A stretch of DNA of 64,000 nucleotides from Steinernema hermaphroditum (Eukaryota > Nematoda > Chromadorea > Rhabditida > Steinernematidae), in the NCBI GenBank assembly GCA_030435675.1, contig CM059621.1, positions 12,586,001-12,650,000 on the forward strand, written 5' to 3'. Of this stretch, positions 10,069 through 21,878 are shown one piece after another. How positions within the stretch are numbered: the first letter of the stretch is position 1; each line of letters opens with the position of its first letter. Position numbers and translations under genes: made by a program. Below the pieces are notes generated by a model, which saw nothing but the letters and a program-made list of their open reading frames with translations, had not been told where the DNA came from and made no database searches.

Positions 10069-11698
10069 CTAAGAGGAACTGTGGAAGAAGTAGGAGGGCT
10101 GGCTGGAGTAGGGGGAAGTCGGCGATGTCGCCGTCGTCATTTGGGTGTAGGTGGGATTCGGATTCTGGGGGGAGTAGTCGGCGAATGGCGGCGGGGGATA
10201 GAGGTTGGAGGCCGGGTCGAGCATGTGGTAGTAGCTGTTGGGATAGAAGTAGCTGAGGTCCGGAGGACGGTAGCCGTTCGTGGAGGGGAGACTCATCGGG
10301 GGAATCGAGTTGGGGAAGGCGAATGGAGTCGTTGGAGTCGTCGGGTTTATCTAAAGCAGGTTATGAGACTGGCACTTGGCTATGTGGACCCACAGCATCG
10401 CTGATGTTGGACCATGTGCTGCTACTGTCGATCCCGGAGGAAGAAGAGCCGGAGTTAGGACTGTGCTTGAGCGACTTGTCGAAAGTGGTCTCGAGGGGAA
10501 GTGTCGAAAGCGGAGGCGACTCGAGCGGTTTCTCGTGCTTGGGTGCCGAAGCGAGTTCGCTGACGTTGAACGTCTCTTCTTTTGTCCTGAAAACAAAGCT
10601 CGTAAGTATCGTATCTTGTTTTTTGTGTGTTTGTCCTTAGACAAAAGCCTTCTTCAATGAATCGCATGATATTCAATGCATTGTGCACTTTAGAAACTGA
10701 ACGTTTTCGGCGCCGCTTTCATGATGAACTTCACCTGCTAGTGTGATCCTATGGCAATTTAAAAGTTCTTAATGATGTATGAAAGCATATCTAAAGGAGG
10801 TTATCAAGAAGATAACTCGAGCCAGAAGCGTTAAAACCAAGATAGGCTTCTGTGAGATTGATTCGAGAGAAAACCATCTATACGTTCCACTCCCTCTTGG
10901 TTTGCTTCCCCAAATAACCTCAGATAATCCTACAGTCCCTGCTCGTTTAATACCGGCCTTAACCTCCCGCTCGAGAGCTAAAGTTACGCTAAACCGGCGG
11001 CTTAAGCGCGCCGTTCCTTCTAAATCCCATCTCGCACTTTTGGATTCCCAGAATCGCCGTTGTTTTGCCGCCTCCCCTCCAGCCCCATTCACGGCTACCG
11101 TACATCGTTTCCGGCTCGGAAGCGCCGGCATTTGGCTGAGTTCTCGCGATGTTTTCGCCGTTCTCCGAATCCGTGGATCGCTGTTTTTCGGTGCCGACCG
11201 CTCGCGCACCTTTGTTCGGTTTCCGCTCGGCCGCCGGGTTCGGCGGACCGCCCTTCGGCTTTTGTTTCTCCTGCTGTCGGTACTTTGCTCGCCGATTCTT
11301 GAACCACACCTAAAGACAATGGCTACCGTACGCCCAGGCCATCCGGCTGTTTACCTGAATCCGCGACTCCTGGAGCTTAATCTCCTCGGCCACCTTCTCG
11401 CGTGTAAACACGTCGGGATAGTGAGTGGATTGGAAGAGACTCTCGAGCACCTCCAGCTGTTGTCGGTTGAAAGTCGTCCTTTCGCGGCGAATCTTTCGGG
11501 GCAGCATGCCCAAATCTGCAGAGAAGGACATGAGAAACGGAAGAGACGCCGGCTGGTACCTGTGGCGTAGTTGGTGGGGAAGACGCCCATGGGCATCATG
11601 TTGCCGAGCTGGCCGTAGGAGAACTGCGTGGCCGTCGAGGGGGTGGAGGCACCGCAAGAGAGGTGGGGGTAGGCGAACGCCGCCGTAGAGTACACCAT
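10069..11698 (-). CDS. Otx/orthodenticle-type homeobox transcription factor (homeobox gene A)
   Basis: Five exons (11698-11560, 11515-11355, 11309-11104, 10586-10394 and 10350-10069) with phases that close give 326 residues. The homeodomain lies at about residues 50-112 and contains [33 protein letters not shown] and [18 protein letters not shown]. Lys at homeodomain position 50 (WFK) gives bicoid/Otx-type specificity for TAATCC. N- and C-terminal parts are Tyr/Pro/Ser-rich, as in Otx activators. Introns are just before the homeodomain and after IQ in the recognition helix. In C. elegans the Otx members CEH-36, CEH-37 and TTX-1 specify sensory neurons; a similar role is inferred. This is the most canonical of the four homeobox genes in the window. 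An acceptor-like CATTCCAG lies shortly upstream of the ATG, so the start is plausible. Confidence 0.92.
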
Positions 11699-12725
11699 GG
11701 CGATCGAAGATGAGGGCGATGGAGCTGGAATGACCTATTAGGACTTTCATGGCAAAATAGTACGGTAGAGGGAGGAGTGCGGACATATCATTATTCCACT
11801 GACATTTTATCCACGTAACTTTCTGACTTCCTGGAAGACCAGGAAGCAGCATCTGATGGTGGTATTATCAGTAGAGTCGCTGGGAAACAGTTGCAGATAA
11901 GATTTTGGCAAACTACTTCTCTTGTCTTGCGGTGTGTCACTTTTTATAAATACGAACAGGTCAACGCCTCTCAACCGACAGCAGACGTCTAGACATGTTC
12001 ACCCAGACTAAAAATTCAACTTTTCTTTTCTTTCGAATAGTGGAGTTTTCATTTTATATTTCGCAATTTCTTTATCACCACTTTTTTCGATATAACAGTG
12101 CCCCGAACCTTGATCTTTCTGACCCGGTGCCTCTACCGTCTCTAATGTCTATATTAAAAAACCCGATTGGCGTCATGGCGACTCGCGTGTCAATCAATAG
12201 AACAGTTAGCCCCCGAGATGTTGTAGAGTTGCCCGCTTACCGGAGGAGAGAGGACCGTCGCCGTCGCTCAGGAAGCTGCTTATCAGCGTCGTACCGTCGA
12301 GAAGCCTTTGGATTCTGAAGCGAGAGAGAGTTGAAAGACGAGAGATCGGAGACAGTCTTAACGCGAGAAACGATAGCATCGCGCCTATTATCATCACATT
12401 TGGCACGCAAAAAGAAAATTTTGCAGATTACAGTAATTGCACGTGGCGTGGAGTACTGTAGGACGGGGAATTTAGGCTGGTCAAAGAACAGGATTGTGGA
12501 AAATCCTACTAGTATGGTTTAGAAACTGCGATTAAAGAGGGGATCACCATCATCGAAATGGGGCAATTACCGAATTCTCTTCGCGCTTCCTCCGCCCACT
12601 TCTGCTTTACCACCTCCGCGACCCCATTTCTCACTCTCTCCACCTTGCCCCCGTTAACAGGATTCCCAGCCTATCACCACACCCTCAGTCACACGACATT
12701 TAACACTTCACGAAGCCAATTTGCA

Positions 12726-13573
12726 TAATCCCCTCACCTGTCAAAACAAGCCCTCGTCTCCTAGTGTCTCGGCGCCGTCCTCCAGACGGCGACCTTCCGG
12801 GATCTGTCCGATTTTCGGCACAACTCTTTGCTCACCTTGCAGTCGCTCCTAATCGCCGCTAATCCTGACACCCCTTTAAAATAACAGTCGCCCTCAGCTG
12901 TCGCAACACGTACTTTTCCTCTCGCGTCGACGTTCGCGGGCAGAGGCTGATAAGTGGCTTAGCGTCGCCTTAAGCGGATTACTGGTGGCCCGTGCGAGGA
13001 CTGCTAAAGAAACAGAGCGCTCCAAAGCGACAACGCCACTTGATTGGCGCTGCTTCGGCGCCGTTATCATCGCCGCCGTCGTCGCCGCGGGCGCGACTCC
13101 GCCCCGGCCGAAGCGTCGGCCAATCGCCGCCGTCTTCTAGCGATACGGTATCGTTCGGGAGTAGAAAGTAGATGTACAGTGAGGAAGGTGTTGATTCAGA
13201 GTTTTGCACAGTTCTCACTGATTTCGGGGCTACTGTAACGGAATCCGAGGGCGACAGGGAAAGACGAAGGAGAAGCGATGAATCGTGGCCTCGTGCAGGG
13301 GTGAGGGTCTTCTTCGGAGCGATCGAAGACGGCGCCATGGCAACCTTTGTTGTACGGTTTCCGATATTAAAAGAGACGTCCTCGGGGCCTCGCGGGCAAC
13401 TTTTAATTCCGAGGGATTAGCGCAGGCAGCGCCTGGACACGGCAAGGTGTGAATGCGCGGGATGTGCAAGTGGATGAGATAATTGGAGAGCCCGAGGGAA
13501 GAGAAGAGGACTGGTCGTGCGAGAAAAGGTGAAGAAGCCGGTCTACGCCGAGGAAGTTCGGTCTCCCGGATTA
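12726..13573. promoter_or_regulatory. Cluster of five TAATCC/GGATTA sites upstream of homeobox gene A
   Basis: TAATCC occurs at 12726-12731 and 12860-12865, and GGATTA at 12976-12981, 14 bp groups at 13414-13419 and at 13568-13573. TAATCC is the core site of Lys50 (bicoid/Otx) homeodomains, the class encoded next door. About 0.4 occurrences would be expected by chance in 850 bp counting both strands. Auto- or cross-regulation is inferred. The start of gene A lies about 1 kb downstream in its transcription direction. Confidence 0.4.
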
Positions 13574-14145
13574 CGGCTAAAACGTGGGGCTTACATGAGA
13601 TTAAGGGCTTTCAGAAATTAAGCCCGTGGATTGCGAGGTTTAGCCGCTGAATGTGCAGACGAAAGTAAATACGATGCAAAAGAAACACAAAAATGGAGGT
13701 ATGCGAGCAGCTGGTTTAATCGATTTTCGCAACTTCGGCATGAAGAATAAACAGAGTGGTGACAAAGCTTTTATAGAAAGAGTCTTTTGTTTACTCGAAA
13801 GGTGTCCCATGTATTCCTTGCCGCTATAGAAGTGTCAGCGGTCGGCCATCAATGGAAAAGCTACGAAAGACGGTTACGTTGTATATATGCGATTTGTTAA
13901 CTCCTTCTCCTACGTTCAGCTTTGTGAGGAAATGTAAGCATGAACAAAAATTACCTATCAACACTCTTTTCTGTTGATCTCTTTCGGAAATTGGTTCACC
14001 GTTCACGCTGGTAGATAAAAAAAAGCTATTCAGTGATTGAAGAAGTCCACTGTTTAAAAATTGCGTAACACAAAAATTACAATATTTCTCTAAAAAATCA
14101 ATTCAGTCATTCCGAGAGTTACGTATTAATGCTGAACAAGGCTGA

Positions 14146-14520
14146 TTCGCGCCCTCAAGGAGTCAGAGGTCAAGCAGCCCTGCGTACAAGTACACTATTA
14201 GCCTGTCGGTGGTAAACACACGAAGTACTAAGCGGCCTTTCGGATAGAGACATCATAGCCCCGCGGGCGATAAAACTGGCACTCACAGAATCGTTTTAAT
14301 CAAGCATAATCCAGTGAACAAATGGACGGCCTATCAGTCCCGAAAGCAGAGTGGGAGTGAGCCGATTCCTTTTGGTTCATTCGCAATCGGTCGGTCCAAC
14401 ATCGGCCCGGGTCTTCATTTCATGTCTTATTCGAGACCGACCGCTCTACGGTGATCATTTCCACCACTCCTGTGCACGGTAAAACACACACACACCATCC
14501 GACCTCTCAGTTCGGTTAAC
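14146..14520 (+). repeat. Dispersed repeat R2, copy 2
   Basis: The copy begins with ATTCGCGCCCTCA, contains GGTAAACACACGAAG near 14211, and ends with a CACGGTAAAACACACACACA block. The order is the same as at 2085-2440. Sequence between the blocks is diverged. Confidence 0.45.
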
Positions 14521-17202
14521 GAAATAGTTGACTCAGTCACAAAAAAAAAGCAATAGCCCAGTCAAACAGCTTTTCCTCTTTCATATTCCAGTCAGCCTAC
14601 CTTGAAATTGTGCAAAAAATGTTCCATTTTCGGCCTTTAGCTAAGCCTCACGAAATCAAAACACCCCGTCAAAACAGTTTAAATATTCCAAAAGAGCAGA
14701 ACAGAACGCTCGCTGCCAGGTCGACTACCATAATCTCTTCACGGCGCCCTCTCCCCTTCCGAATCAAATCAATCACTACGCAATCAAAACAAGCGATCTC
14801 GCACTTCAGTCCGCACTCCGCGCCTAAACAGCGCCCGGCGGAACGCGTTTCATCCACTCGGCTCTGTTCGCTTCCCGCTGCGCTGCCGAAAGTTGCCCGA
14901 AGTCACTCACCACAATTCTAAACAATCGCAACCTTGGCGCTAATGACGGTCATCGGGGTTACGGTCACTCCGTCTTTGAGTCGTAAACTACGGTGCACGC
15001 GCCACCCGTCGTAAACTCGTCAGCGCGACCCGTTTTACGAGCGGAAGAGGAGATAAGCGAGCGAGCAATTACTCAATCGGACACGGCGAGTTGCGAGAAC
15101 AAGACGCTAGGGGACATGGTATCTTATCGTATCTCCCGCAGTCCCCTGTCGTCCGGCTGTGGACGTGCTAGGCACTCTTGGAAGTACATGGTACACGCAG
15201 AGACAGCGCGATAATACCCGAGAAAGTGATTTATGGGCTGCGAGCGACGGATGGCGCGCTGGGTGATAAGACGTGTTCAAGGGGGACGGTGGGAGCGACC
15301 AATATGCACAACAGCTTAATTAGGCGAGGGATGGTAAGTGGAGAGGCGCCGCCAGGTTGGAGTATCGCTTTCAGAGACGGACCGCCCAGGGCACCTGGCG
15401 AGGTCATTCGCCCCCGGAAAACAACTGCACTTTGGGTGTGTGGAATTAGGGAATTACGGAGGGACTTATCGGATTGCTGTGCTAATCTCTTCTTGATCGC
15501 TTTGTGCAGAGCATTGATCTTCGTGATGCAAAACAGACCACAAAGTGAAAGGGATTCCCTTGGAGACTTCTTGACAAGTTGCAGAGAGTCATGCTCTCTA
15601 AATTGGTGAGGGACTTAAGGAAAGGTGGTTTATACGAGCGAATTATTACGAACTAAAAACTTATCTGTAAAATGATGTTAAAAATGATATGCTGTCTTTA
15701 CTTCCAATTCGATCCTCCCATCTCATGTGATGTAATAAAGAACAAAGATAGCATTCCAAACATTTGGTCATTCACACATTCATATTTCTACCTTCTCTTT
15801 CTATCTTCTTCGTTGAATCTGTTTTTCACCAGTAGATCAACAGTCATTCAATGTCATTTTTATTACCAAAATAGGGCCTCTATCATTCCATATGATTCTC
15901 TTCGGTCCTCCTTTTTGTAATTTTTGAAATATTCCTGTTATGTGACGTATCCGCTGTTATCACGAGACTCGTCGCACATTTCCACCCAAAAAGCCCCCAC
16001 AGTCCTCCGGTTTCTCCGGAAGACCACATGATGACACTTCCCATCGCCACCGAATTACACGTCGCCACCGAAATACATTAGCGAGGCGCCATAAACCGTT
16101 GTCTTCCGTCGCCACCGCTGTATCCATCGCTCGCTCTCTCCCAGTGCAGGAGAGTCAGTTTTTTAACGTCACTTATGAAAATATTTGCTTTGAGCAGTGG
16201 CGATTATCACTCATTCGATATATCATTATCACACGCGAGTCGCGAACGACGGCGCCACGGAAGGAATCAATCGATGGTGATTGTAAGTGACGAACGGGGG
16301 AAAGTGGCCCGCTGATGTGACCGTAACGTTTCCACTTTTGCCTATAGCACGTATGCTTAGATTATGATATAGGGTGACTTCTTTTTTCAGAGACATTTTT
16401 AGAGTATTTGGATGAAAGAAGATCGGATTTGGTGTTAAAAATAAAAGAAGACCACAAATTATATTGATTCATTTTCAGTGGCTCCATATCTTAAACATTC
16501 GAAGAACTAAATCGTTTTTATGAAAAGACTTCGAGAACAACAACAAGATAAAGTACACTCCTGTTCGACTCCACAGTAGCAAATACAAAAACTTACTATA
16601 TACTTGAATGCACGGTGAACCTTAAAATTCACGACTGAACATGACCATTAATCATACACAGATCAACAAACACAGAAAGACTCATTTACTACCGCCCCGT
16701 CGAAAAATTACATTCCGAACGCAATTTACTTTTTTGGACTCGCGATAACCAATTCAATAGGAAGTCAGCTGTATTCTCGTTTGTTTCAAACAGTCGCGTG
16801 TCGAATTCAAATACAGATCAAAAATCGCCTCACAACCGGCAAACGCACAAATCTCTTCTAGTCTGTTCTCGAATTCTCTCAAAGATATCATTTCTTGCTT
16901 CCTCTGGCGCAGTACCAGATCACAGAAGGATTTACAAGTAAACTAACAATAACATTCCCTTTTTCTGTTTGTTTTTAATAAAGAGATGTACGTGTTTTCA
17001 GGAAAGTGTGGTTGTCCGCTCTTTTCACTTGTTTCAGCGCCCATCGGTCAGATTTGGCCCACTCGATCAGTCTGTTCCTACTAAAGAAAATCTTTCTAGA
17101 ATCTGTCGGAATTCACGTTTTGGCACACCCTGGACACAAAACGCCAAGATCACCAAGAGGTCTTTCCATAAAAATATTGGGTCTTTTATTTAAGTAGTGG
17201 TC

Positions 17203-17640
17203 GGCTCCGAAAAGGCCTGGAACACCAGGGAGCCGTGGTTCCATCATCCATAGTTATACCGTCTTGCCCGACAACCGCCTGACTCCACCTGCACCGTCAC
17301 GAGGAGCCAAAGCACCGCTGCAACTCCGAAGTCTGCGCCGCCAGCTGAACCGAAGATGAAGACAGTCAGAGCACTGTCCGGCTCCCCCGCGCCGCCAAAT
17401 CGACCTGAAGTTTTTGCTCCAATTCGAGATCTGCGCTTCCAGCTGCTCCAATGATGCTTTCCCTGCTTCGGGCGTTGTGCTCAATCGCTTACGCCTTTAC
17501 GGAAATAAATCTCTTCGATACAAGCACAGACTGGTGTGTTCACCAAATTCTGATGTCAGAAGAAGATCGGCGACGACGGTATGATGCAGTGCCTTTTGCT
17601 GCTTACAAGACGTCTTGTACGACGTAATATCGTTGATTTG
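17203..17640. repeat. Dispersed repeat R1, copy 2
   Basis: It shares GGCCTGGAACACCAGG, ACCGTCTTGCC and GCAACTCCGAAGTCTGCGC blocks with the copy near 38140-38260, followed by a TCAGAAGAAGATCGGCGACG / ACGACGT region. The open frame on the minus strand is incidental. Confidence 0.55.
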
Positions 17641-17790
17641 AAAAGATAGATGGTGTATGAAAAAGAGATTTTTACAACTTTCGGAAAAGTATGGGTATTG
17701 CAAAAAACATGCGACGATAGGACAAATATCTCACTTTATTTCACACATCTCAGCGTTTATTTATTCGTCTTTTTTCGCAAACATTTCAGA

Positions 17791-18457
17791 ATGCATCGGA
17801 TCGCGTCGGGCGGCGTATCTTCTTGTGCGATCAAAACAAAACAGCGGCAAAATCCCATCGCGAAGCTGAATTGTTTCTTTTTGTTCGTTATGCACGAAGA
17901 TTGTGGTCGACTTCAAAAGCTGAGTCTCTTCAAGACTCTCACCTTCTTCATTGGAATCACTGCGCTTTGCGTGTTCTATCATGGTATCGTCTGGTCCGTC
18001 CAAGAGGCTCCGGTGGCATTGAGGAACTATCCTCTCCTCAACTTCTCAGGTTTATTCACCTGCTCTACATTTCTTCTTTTCGGTCTCATGATGGAGAAAC
18101 CCCGGCTCATGGCTCCCTTCGGCATAATGACGGTTTGACTCCTTTCTTGTTCAATACAATGCATACAATGTTTAGTTCTTGCTTGCAATGGTAACGGCGT
18201 TTCTTGCCGTGGCTTGCCTCGTCAAGGCTCTCCTCATCGATTTGGTCGAGATGTCGATGGTCGATTATGTTTCCTACGAAAACGGTTTTCGTAGAGAGAC
18301 TGGGCCCGAAGCCGTTCTATCTCATCTGTGCGCGGCCTTCGTGTATTTTGTTGCCAACATCGTTTTCTGCGTCGTGACCGCCATCATCGCCATGTGTATG
18401 AAACTGATCGAATGCAAAAAGACGCGAATGAAGTCCCAAGAAGCTGAAATTGTTTAA
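17791..18457 (+). CDS. Four-helix membrane protein, paralogue 1
   Basis: Two exons (17791-18132 and 18176-18457; intron GTTTGA...TTTAG) give 207 residues. The chosen ATG lies one base after an acceptor ACATTTCAG, as expected for a spliced-leader site; an internal Met at 17890 is an alternative. Hydrophobic segments occur around TLTFFIGITALCVFYHGIVW, LFTCSTFLLFGLM, FLLAMVTAFLAVACLVKALL and AAFVYFVANIVFCVVTAIIA. The C-terminus is short, charged and probably cytosolic. It is paralogous to the next gene: same length, same helix spacing, the motif CGxxxxLSxxK before helix 1, and an intron at the same place between helices 2 and 3. Function is unknown. The topology resembles small nematode tetraspan proteins but lacks the tetraspanin CCG loop. 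Confidence 0.8.
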
Positions 18458-19631
18458 GGTGCTCACACGTCGTTTTAAAATAGCCAAATTATCGAACATT
18501 TGGTGGTTATGCACTTTCAGTCAATAAACAAGTATTACCTGCAAAAAACTGTGCTCAAATAAAGAGGCAACGTCTTCAGTTAAATGTTCCATGGAAGGCT
18601 AATCTCCTCTTTCTGACAAAGGTCACCAATCACCCCAGCTTCAAGACTTGGAATGTTGTCAGCGAGCAGTATATCGTCCTTTCAAGGCGAACATTTCGGA
18701 AGTACGTGATATTCGCGTTGAGCAGCTTCATATCGGACAAATTTATGACTCTATCCTAGTTCTCGATCGCAATTTTTTGCACAAACAAACGTCAGTAACA
18801 GTTCAACAGGATACAGACACCGGAAAGAAAAGCCCATGGGCGGCGGAAGTTTTATCGTCGCGCGAAATCAAAACAAAATGCGACCAAAAAGCTTCTTAAT
18901 CACAGACTAAGTGGCGGAAAGACCGTTTCCTCCGAGCGACTGATTTACGAATTTCCCTCGTTCCCTCGATGAGGTAGCCACGAGTAAAGTAAGTAGATCT
19001 TAAAGAGATCATGATTTATCTTCTTGTATCAAAGGCCTGCGGCTTGCGAGACGTCAAATCACAGCGCTGACATTGGTCTTCGATCTTCTTTTGGCTGGAG
19101 ACGGCAGAGCAGAGCGATCAGCGGTCCCGTCGGGGTGCGCAGGCATCAGAGAGGCGAAGAGGTTAAATTCAGTCCAGGTGAAGTAAAGAGAGCATGTCGA
19201 GAAAATGACAATAAATTATAAATGAAGCGATCTTACAGTATTACCTTTTATTTCTTCACGTCAATGTGAACATATCATCATCGAGGGATTGAGAAAGGGG
19301 ACTAATGAGTCTTCACATAAGCGTTTATGTTTTAGTCGCCTTAAGCTCTAAAACGTTTGACATTTAGCGGATCAGGGTAGGAATGACGCCTTCCATTATC
19401 GCCTTCCGCTTCGTAATCGCGACTTCCTATCTACTAATGGAGTTTCTGAGTGAATTCCGCCCCATTTGCGATATTGAGGAAGACGCCTTTCGTTTTTTTG
19501 CGTTCAGTCTCGAAAAATCGCCCGACCAGAGAGGCGCGTGATGGGGAAGAAGGTCCTCTGCCCATAGGACTGTTCTTTCCAAAATAATCCCGCGATCCGA
19601 GCGCCTTTTATCAATCACTATTTTCAGGAGA
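18458..19631. other. Spacer between the two membrane-protein paralogues
   Basis: The spacer holds poly(A) signals AATAAA near 18521 and 18559 after the first gene, and a short R1 repeat copy (about 19030-19170). No gene was recognised. Confidence 0.6.
19030..19170. repeat. Dispersed repeat R1, copy 3 (short)
   Basis: It carries CTTGCGAGACGTC, CTTCTTTTGGCTGGAGA, GATCAGCGGTCCC and GCATCAGAGAGGCGAAGAG blocks that match the segment at 6430-6570 and, reversed, 38340-38450. Confidence 0.5.
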
Positions 19632-20261
19632 ATGGCGCAAATCGGCGACGGCAGCAGCTTTAAACTCCTCGAGAATAGAGACAAAGATGGAGAAAAGGGG
19701 TATGAACTGCTCGAACCGTTCGTCTTTCTTCCGATGCTGTGCGGAGGCAAACGAGGCCTCAGCTTCTACAAGTCGCTCTCTCTCCTCTCCGCTATCCTCG
19801 CCATCGCCATCAGCGTCTGTGGAATGGTCCTCTCCATCCAGGCACCCTTCAGCTCCGTTTCCTACGCGTTTTTGTGCTTCTTCGCCGCGCTCTTCTCCAC
19901 GTCGGCCCTTCTTCTCTACGCTCTCAGTATCGAGAAAGCCATTCTGATGCTTCCCTTCTGTGCGTTCATGGTATGCTCTAGCTCTGGTGCGTCATAAATG
20001 GTCCTGGTTCAGGTTTTTGCCGCCTTCATGATGCTAATCGTCGCCGTCACCGCTTACATCACCGCTTTCGTGTACATCTTCAAGGACGGGTTCCAGGAGA
20101 CTGTCGTCTTCTTCATCGCCTGTGGCGTCGCGTTCTTCGGATTCCTCATCTCGGCCGAACTTCTTCTCGTCAGCTTCGTCGTTTTCCGCTACAAAATGCT
20201 GCTCGAAGACAAGGAGAATGACGAGGACGAAGGGATCAGCTTTGTGACCACCATGCCCTAA
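19632..20261 (+). CDS. Four-helix membrane protein, paralogue 2
   Basis: Two exons (19632-19970 and 20013-20261; 42-bp intron) give 195 residues. An acceptor TATTTTCAG lies four bases upstream of the ATG, matching a trans-splice site. A polar N-terminus of about 45 residues precedes four hydrophobic segments: LSLLSAILAIAISVCGMVLS, FLCFFAALFSTSALLLYAL, VFAAFMMLIVAVTAYITAF and VVFFIACGVAFFGFLIS. The tail is acidic (KENDEDEG). The intron falls between helices 2 and 3 exactly as in the upstream paralogue, so the pair arose by tandem duplication. No domain of known function is visible. Confidence 0.85.
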
Positions 20262-21878
20262 ATCCTCTTAATTTGGTCTTATCGATCCATCTTTGCGCTG
20301 TACTGACGCTAACTACTCCCTACATCCTTCTTACACGTAGTCCTTATTTTTCATAAACATCAGTTGGCATCAGTTCTTATGACTTGTTTTCCATGGATCT
20401 CGTAGAATACCATTTCTTTTCTCATCGATCTACCGCCTCGAATATTCCCATTACGTTGTCAGTCCAATCATCTTCCATATGGGCGATCCGCTATCCTCTA
20501 TGCCTTAAATGCACATGATTCCCGAGTCTAGCAATCTCCTTAACCTTTAAATTTTTAACGTTTTTCCATGTATAATATTGTGTGAACGACTTCTTCATTC
20601 TCAAAGATCCGATCCCAGCTGAAATCTTCAAGACCACCACGTCACCTATATGTGCATCAAGAAGGAATTCAGTTCCGTTTTTACAGTTGGAATAAATCTA
20701 TTCTTTCATTGTAAATAGTGTATTTTCTCTAAATTTTTTTTAGCAGACGCAGATTTCCGGAATAGAGACCAATCTACTTATTTATTTTACGCAAAGCTCA
20801 AAAAGAGACGTGAACGTGTAGCTTTTTAGTTATGCACAGTCATGTCATGTTCAATTGCTATAGAGAGTTTAAGGTTTGCCATGATTTTTGAGTTGAATAA
20901 GACTCAAAAGCGACGCCAACGTTCATGTTGCGCCAAGGATGGGACTCTGCTTCGCCGTGCTTCGACGCCTCATCTCCATCGAAATCAGTACCATTGGTTT
21001 TCGGTTCCTTGGCCCACTTAACCAATAGATCTGAGTTCGAATAAGGAGCTTGTTATATGCCAAACGAAAAATGTCAGAAATCCTTCAAAAATCCTGTGAC
21101 TTCTGAGGCAAAGTTACTCGAAGTAAGCAGATCGAAATTTAAAAATTGAATAATCGAAAAACAAAAGATATTGACACCCGGTTTATTCAAGATTTTTGGA
21201 AAATAAGAAACGTTGAATGAATCACGTGCAGATTCCTAAGTCTATCACTTTGTAAACTGATTATTTGCACAAAATAACTGAAGGTTTGAAATGATCCGTT
21301 AGTCATAGCTGGAAAAATAAGACGAAAAGGTCGCCGAGAGCTGTTCCATCCAGTCTTGCTAAACATTAACCATTCTCTAACTTATCTTACCTTTTGCGCA
21401 ACTTACAAGACCACACAAAACGGGCTCATAATGATAGGTTCTTTGCCACAGTCTCCCTCACCGGTCACCCGGATCCATGCCCTGTCCATCGGCGTCTAAT
21501 TGGTATTTGTCGGCGCGGTCAACCGCGTGCCGCCAAGCTCTCGGCGACCCTTTCGTCTAATCCGCTTGGCACACGCCGCGACGCAATCACCTGTCGGTCC
21601 ACGGAGTATCCAAAATTTGAGCAAACAGCCTCCCACCCGCGCCCTCCCCCTGCTTCACACCTCTCCACTCTCCTCCATCAAAAGGCGGCATATTGTCATC
21701 TCGAGTGTCCTCGACGCGCACTCCACGAATTTGCATAATGCGGCCTGGAGAGTCATGAGATGCGCCGGCGCCTCCACTTCATTAGCATCAAAAATAGTTC
21801 ATTCGTCACCGGAAACTAACTTTGAGATCACGCTGAAGGACAAATAAATATGTGAGGGAACTCTTTTCTTCTCCGTCT
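20262..21878. other. Intergenic, convergent ends of membrane-protein and homeobox genes
   Basis: No gene was recognised. Short open frames on the plus strand at 21394-21847 overlap each other in different frames and lack domains. The 3' flank of homeobox gene B lies at the right-hand end. Confidence 0.55.

Larger units (their letters stand above)
11853..17200. other. 5-kb intergenic region upstream of homeobox gene A
   Basis: No gene was identified. The region contains the TAATCC cluster (12726-13573), a copy of repeat R2 (about 14146-14520), and otherwise short open frames without domains or convincing splice signals. Its size and its position upstream of a developmental transcription factor suit a regulatory role (inference). 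Confidence 0.5.
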
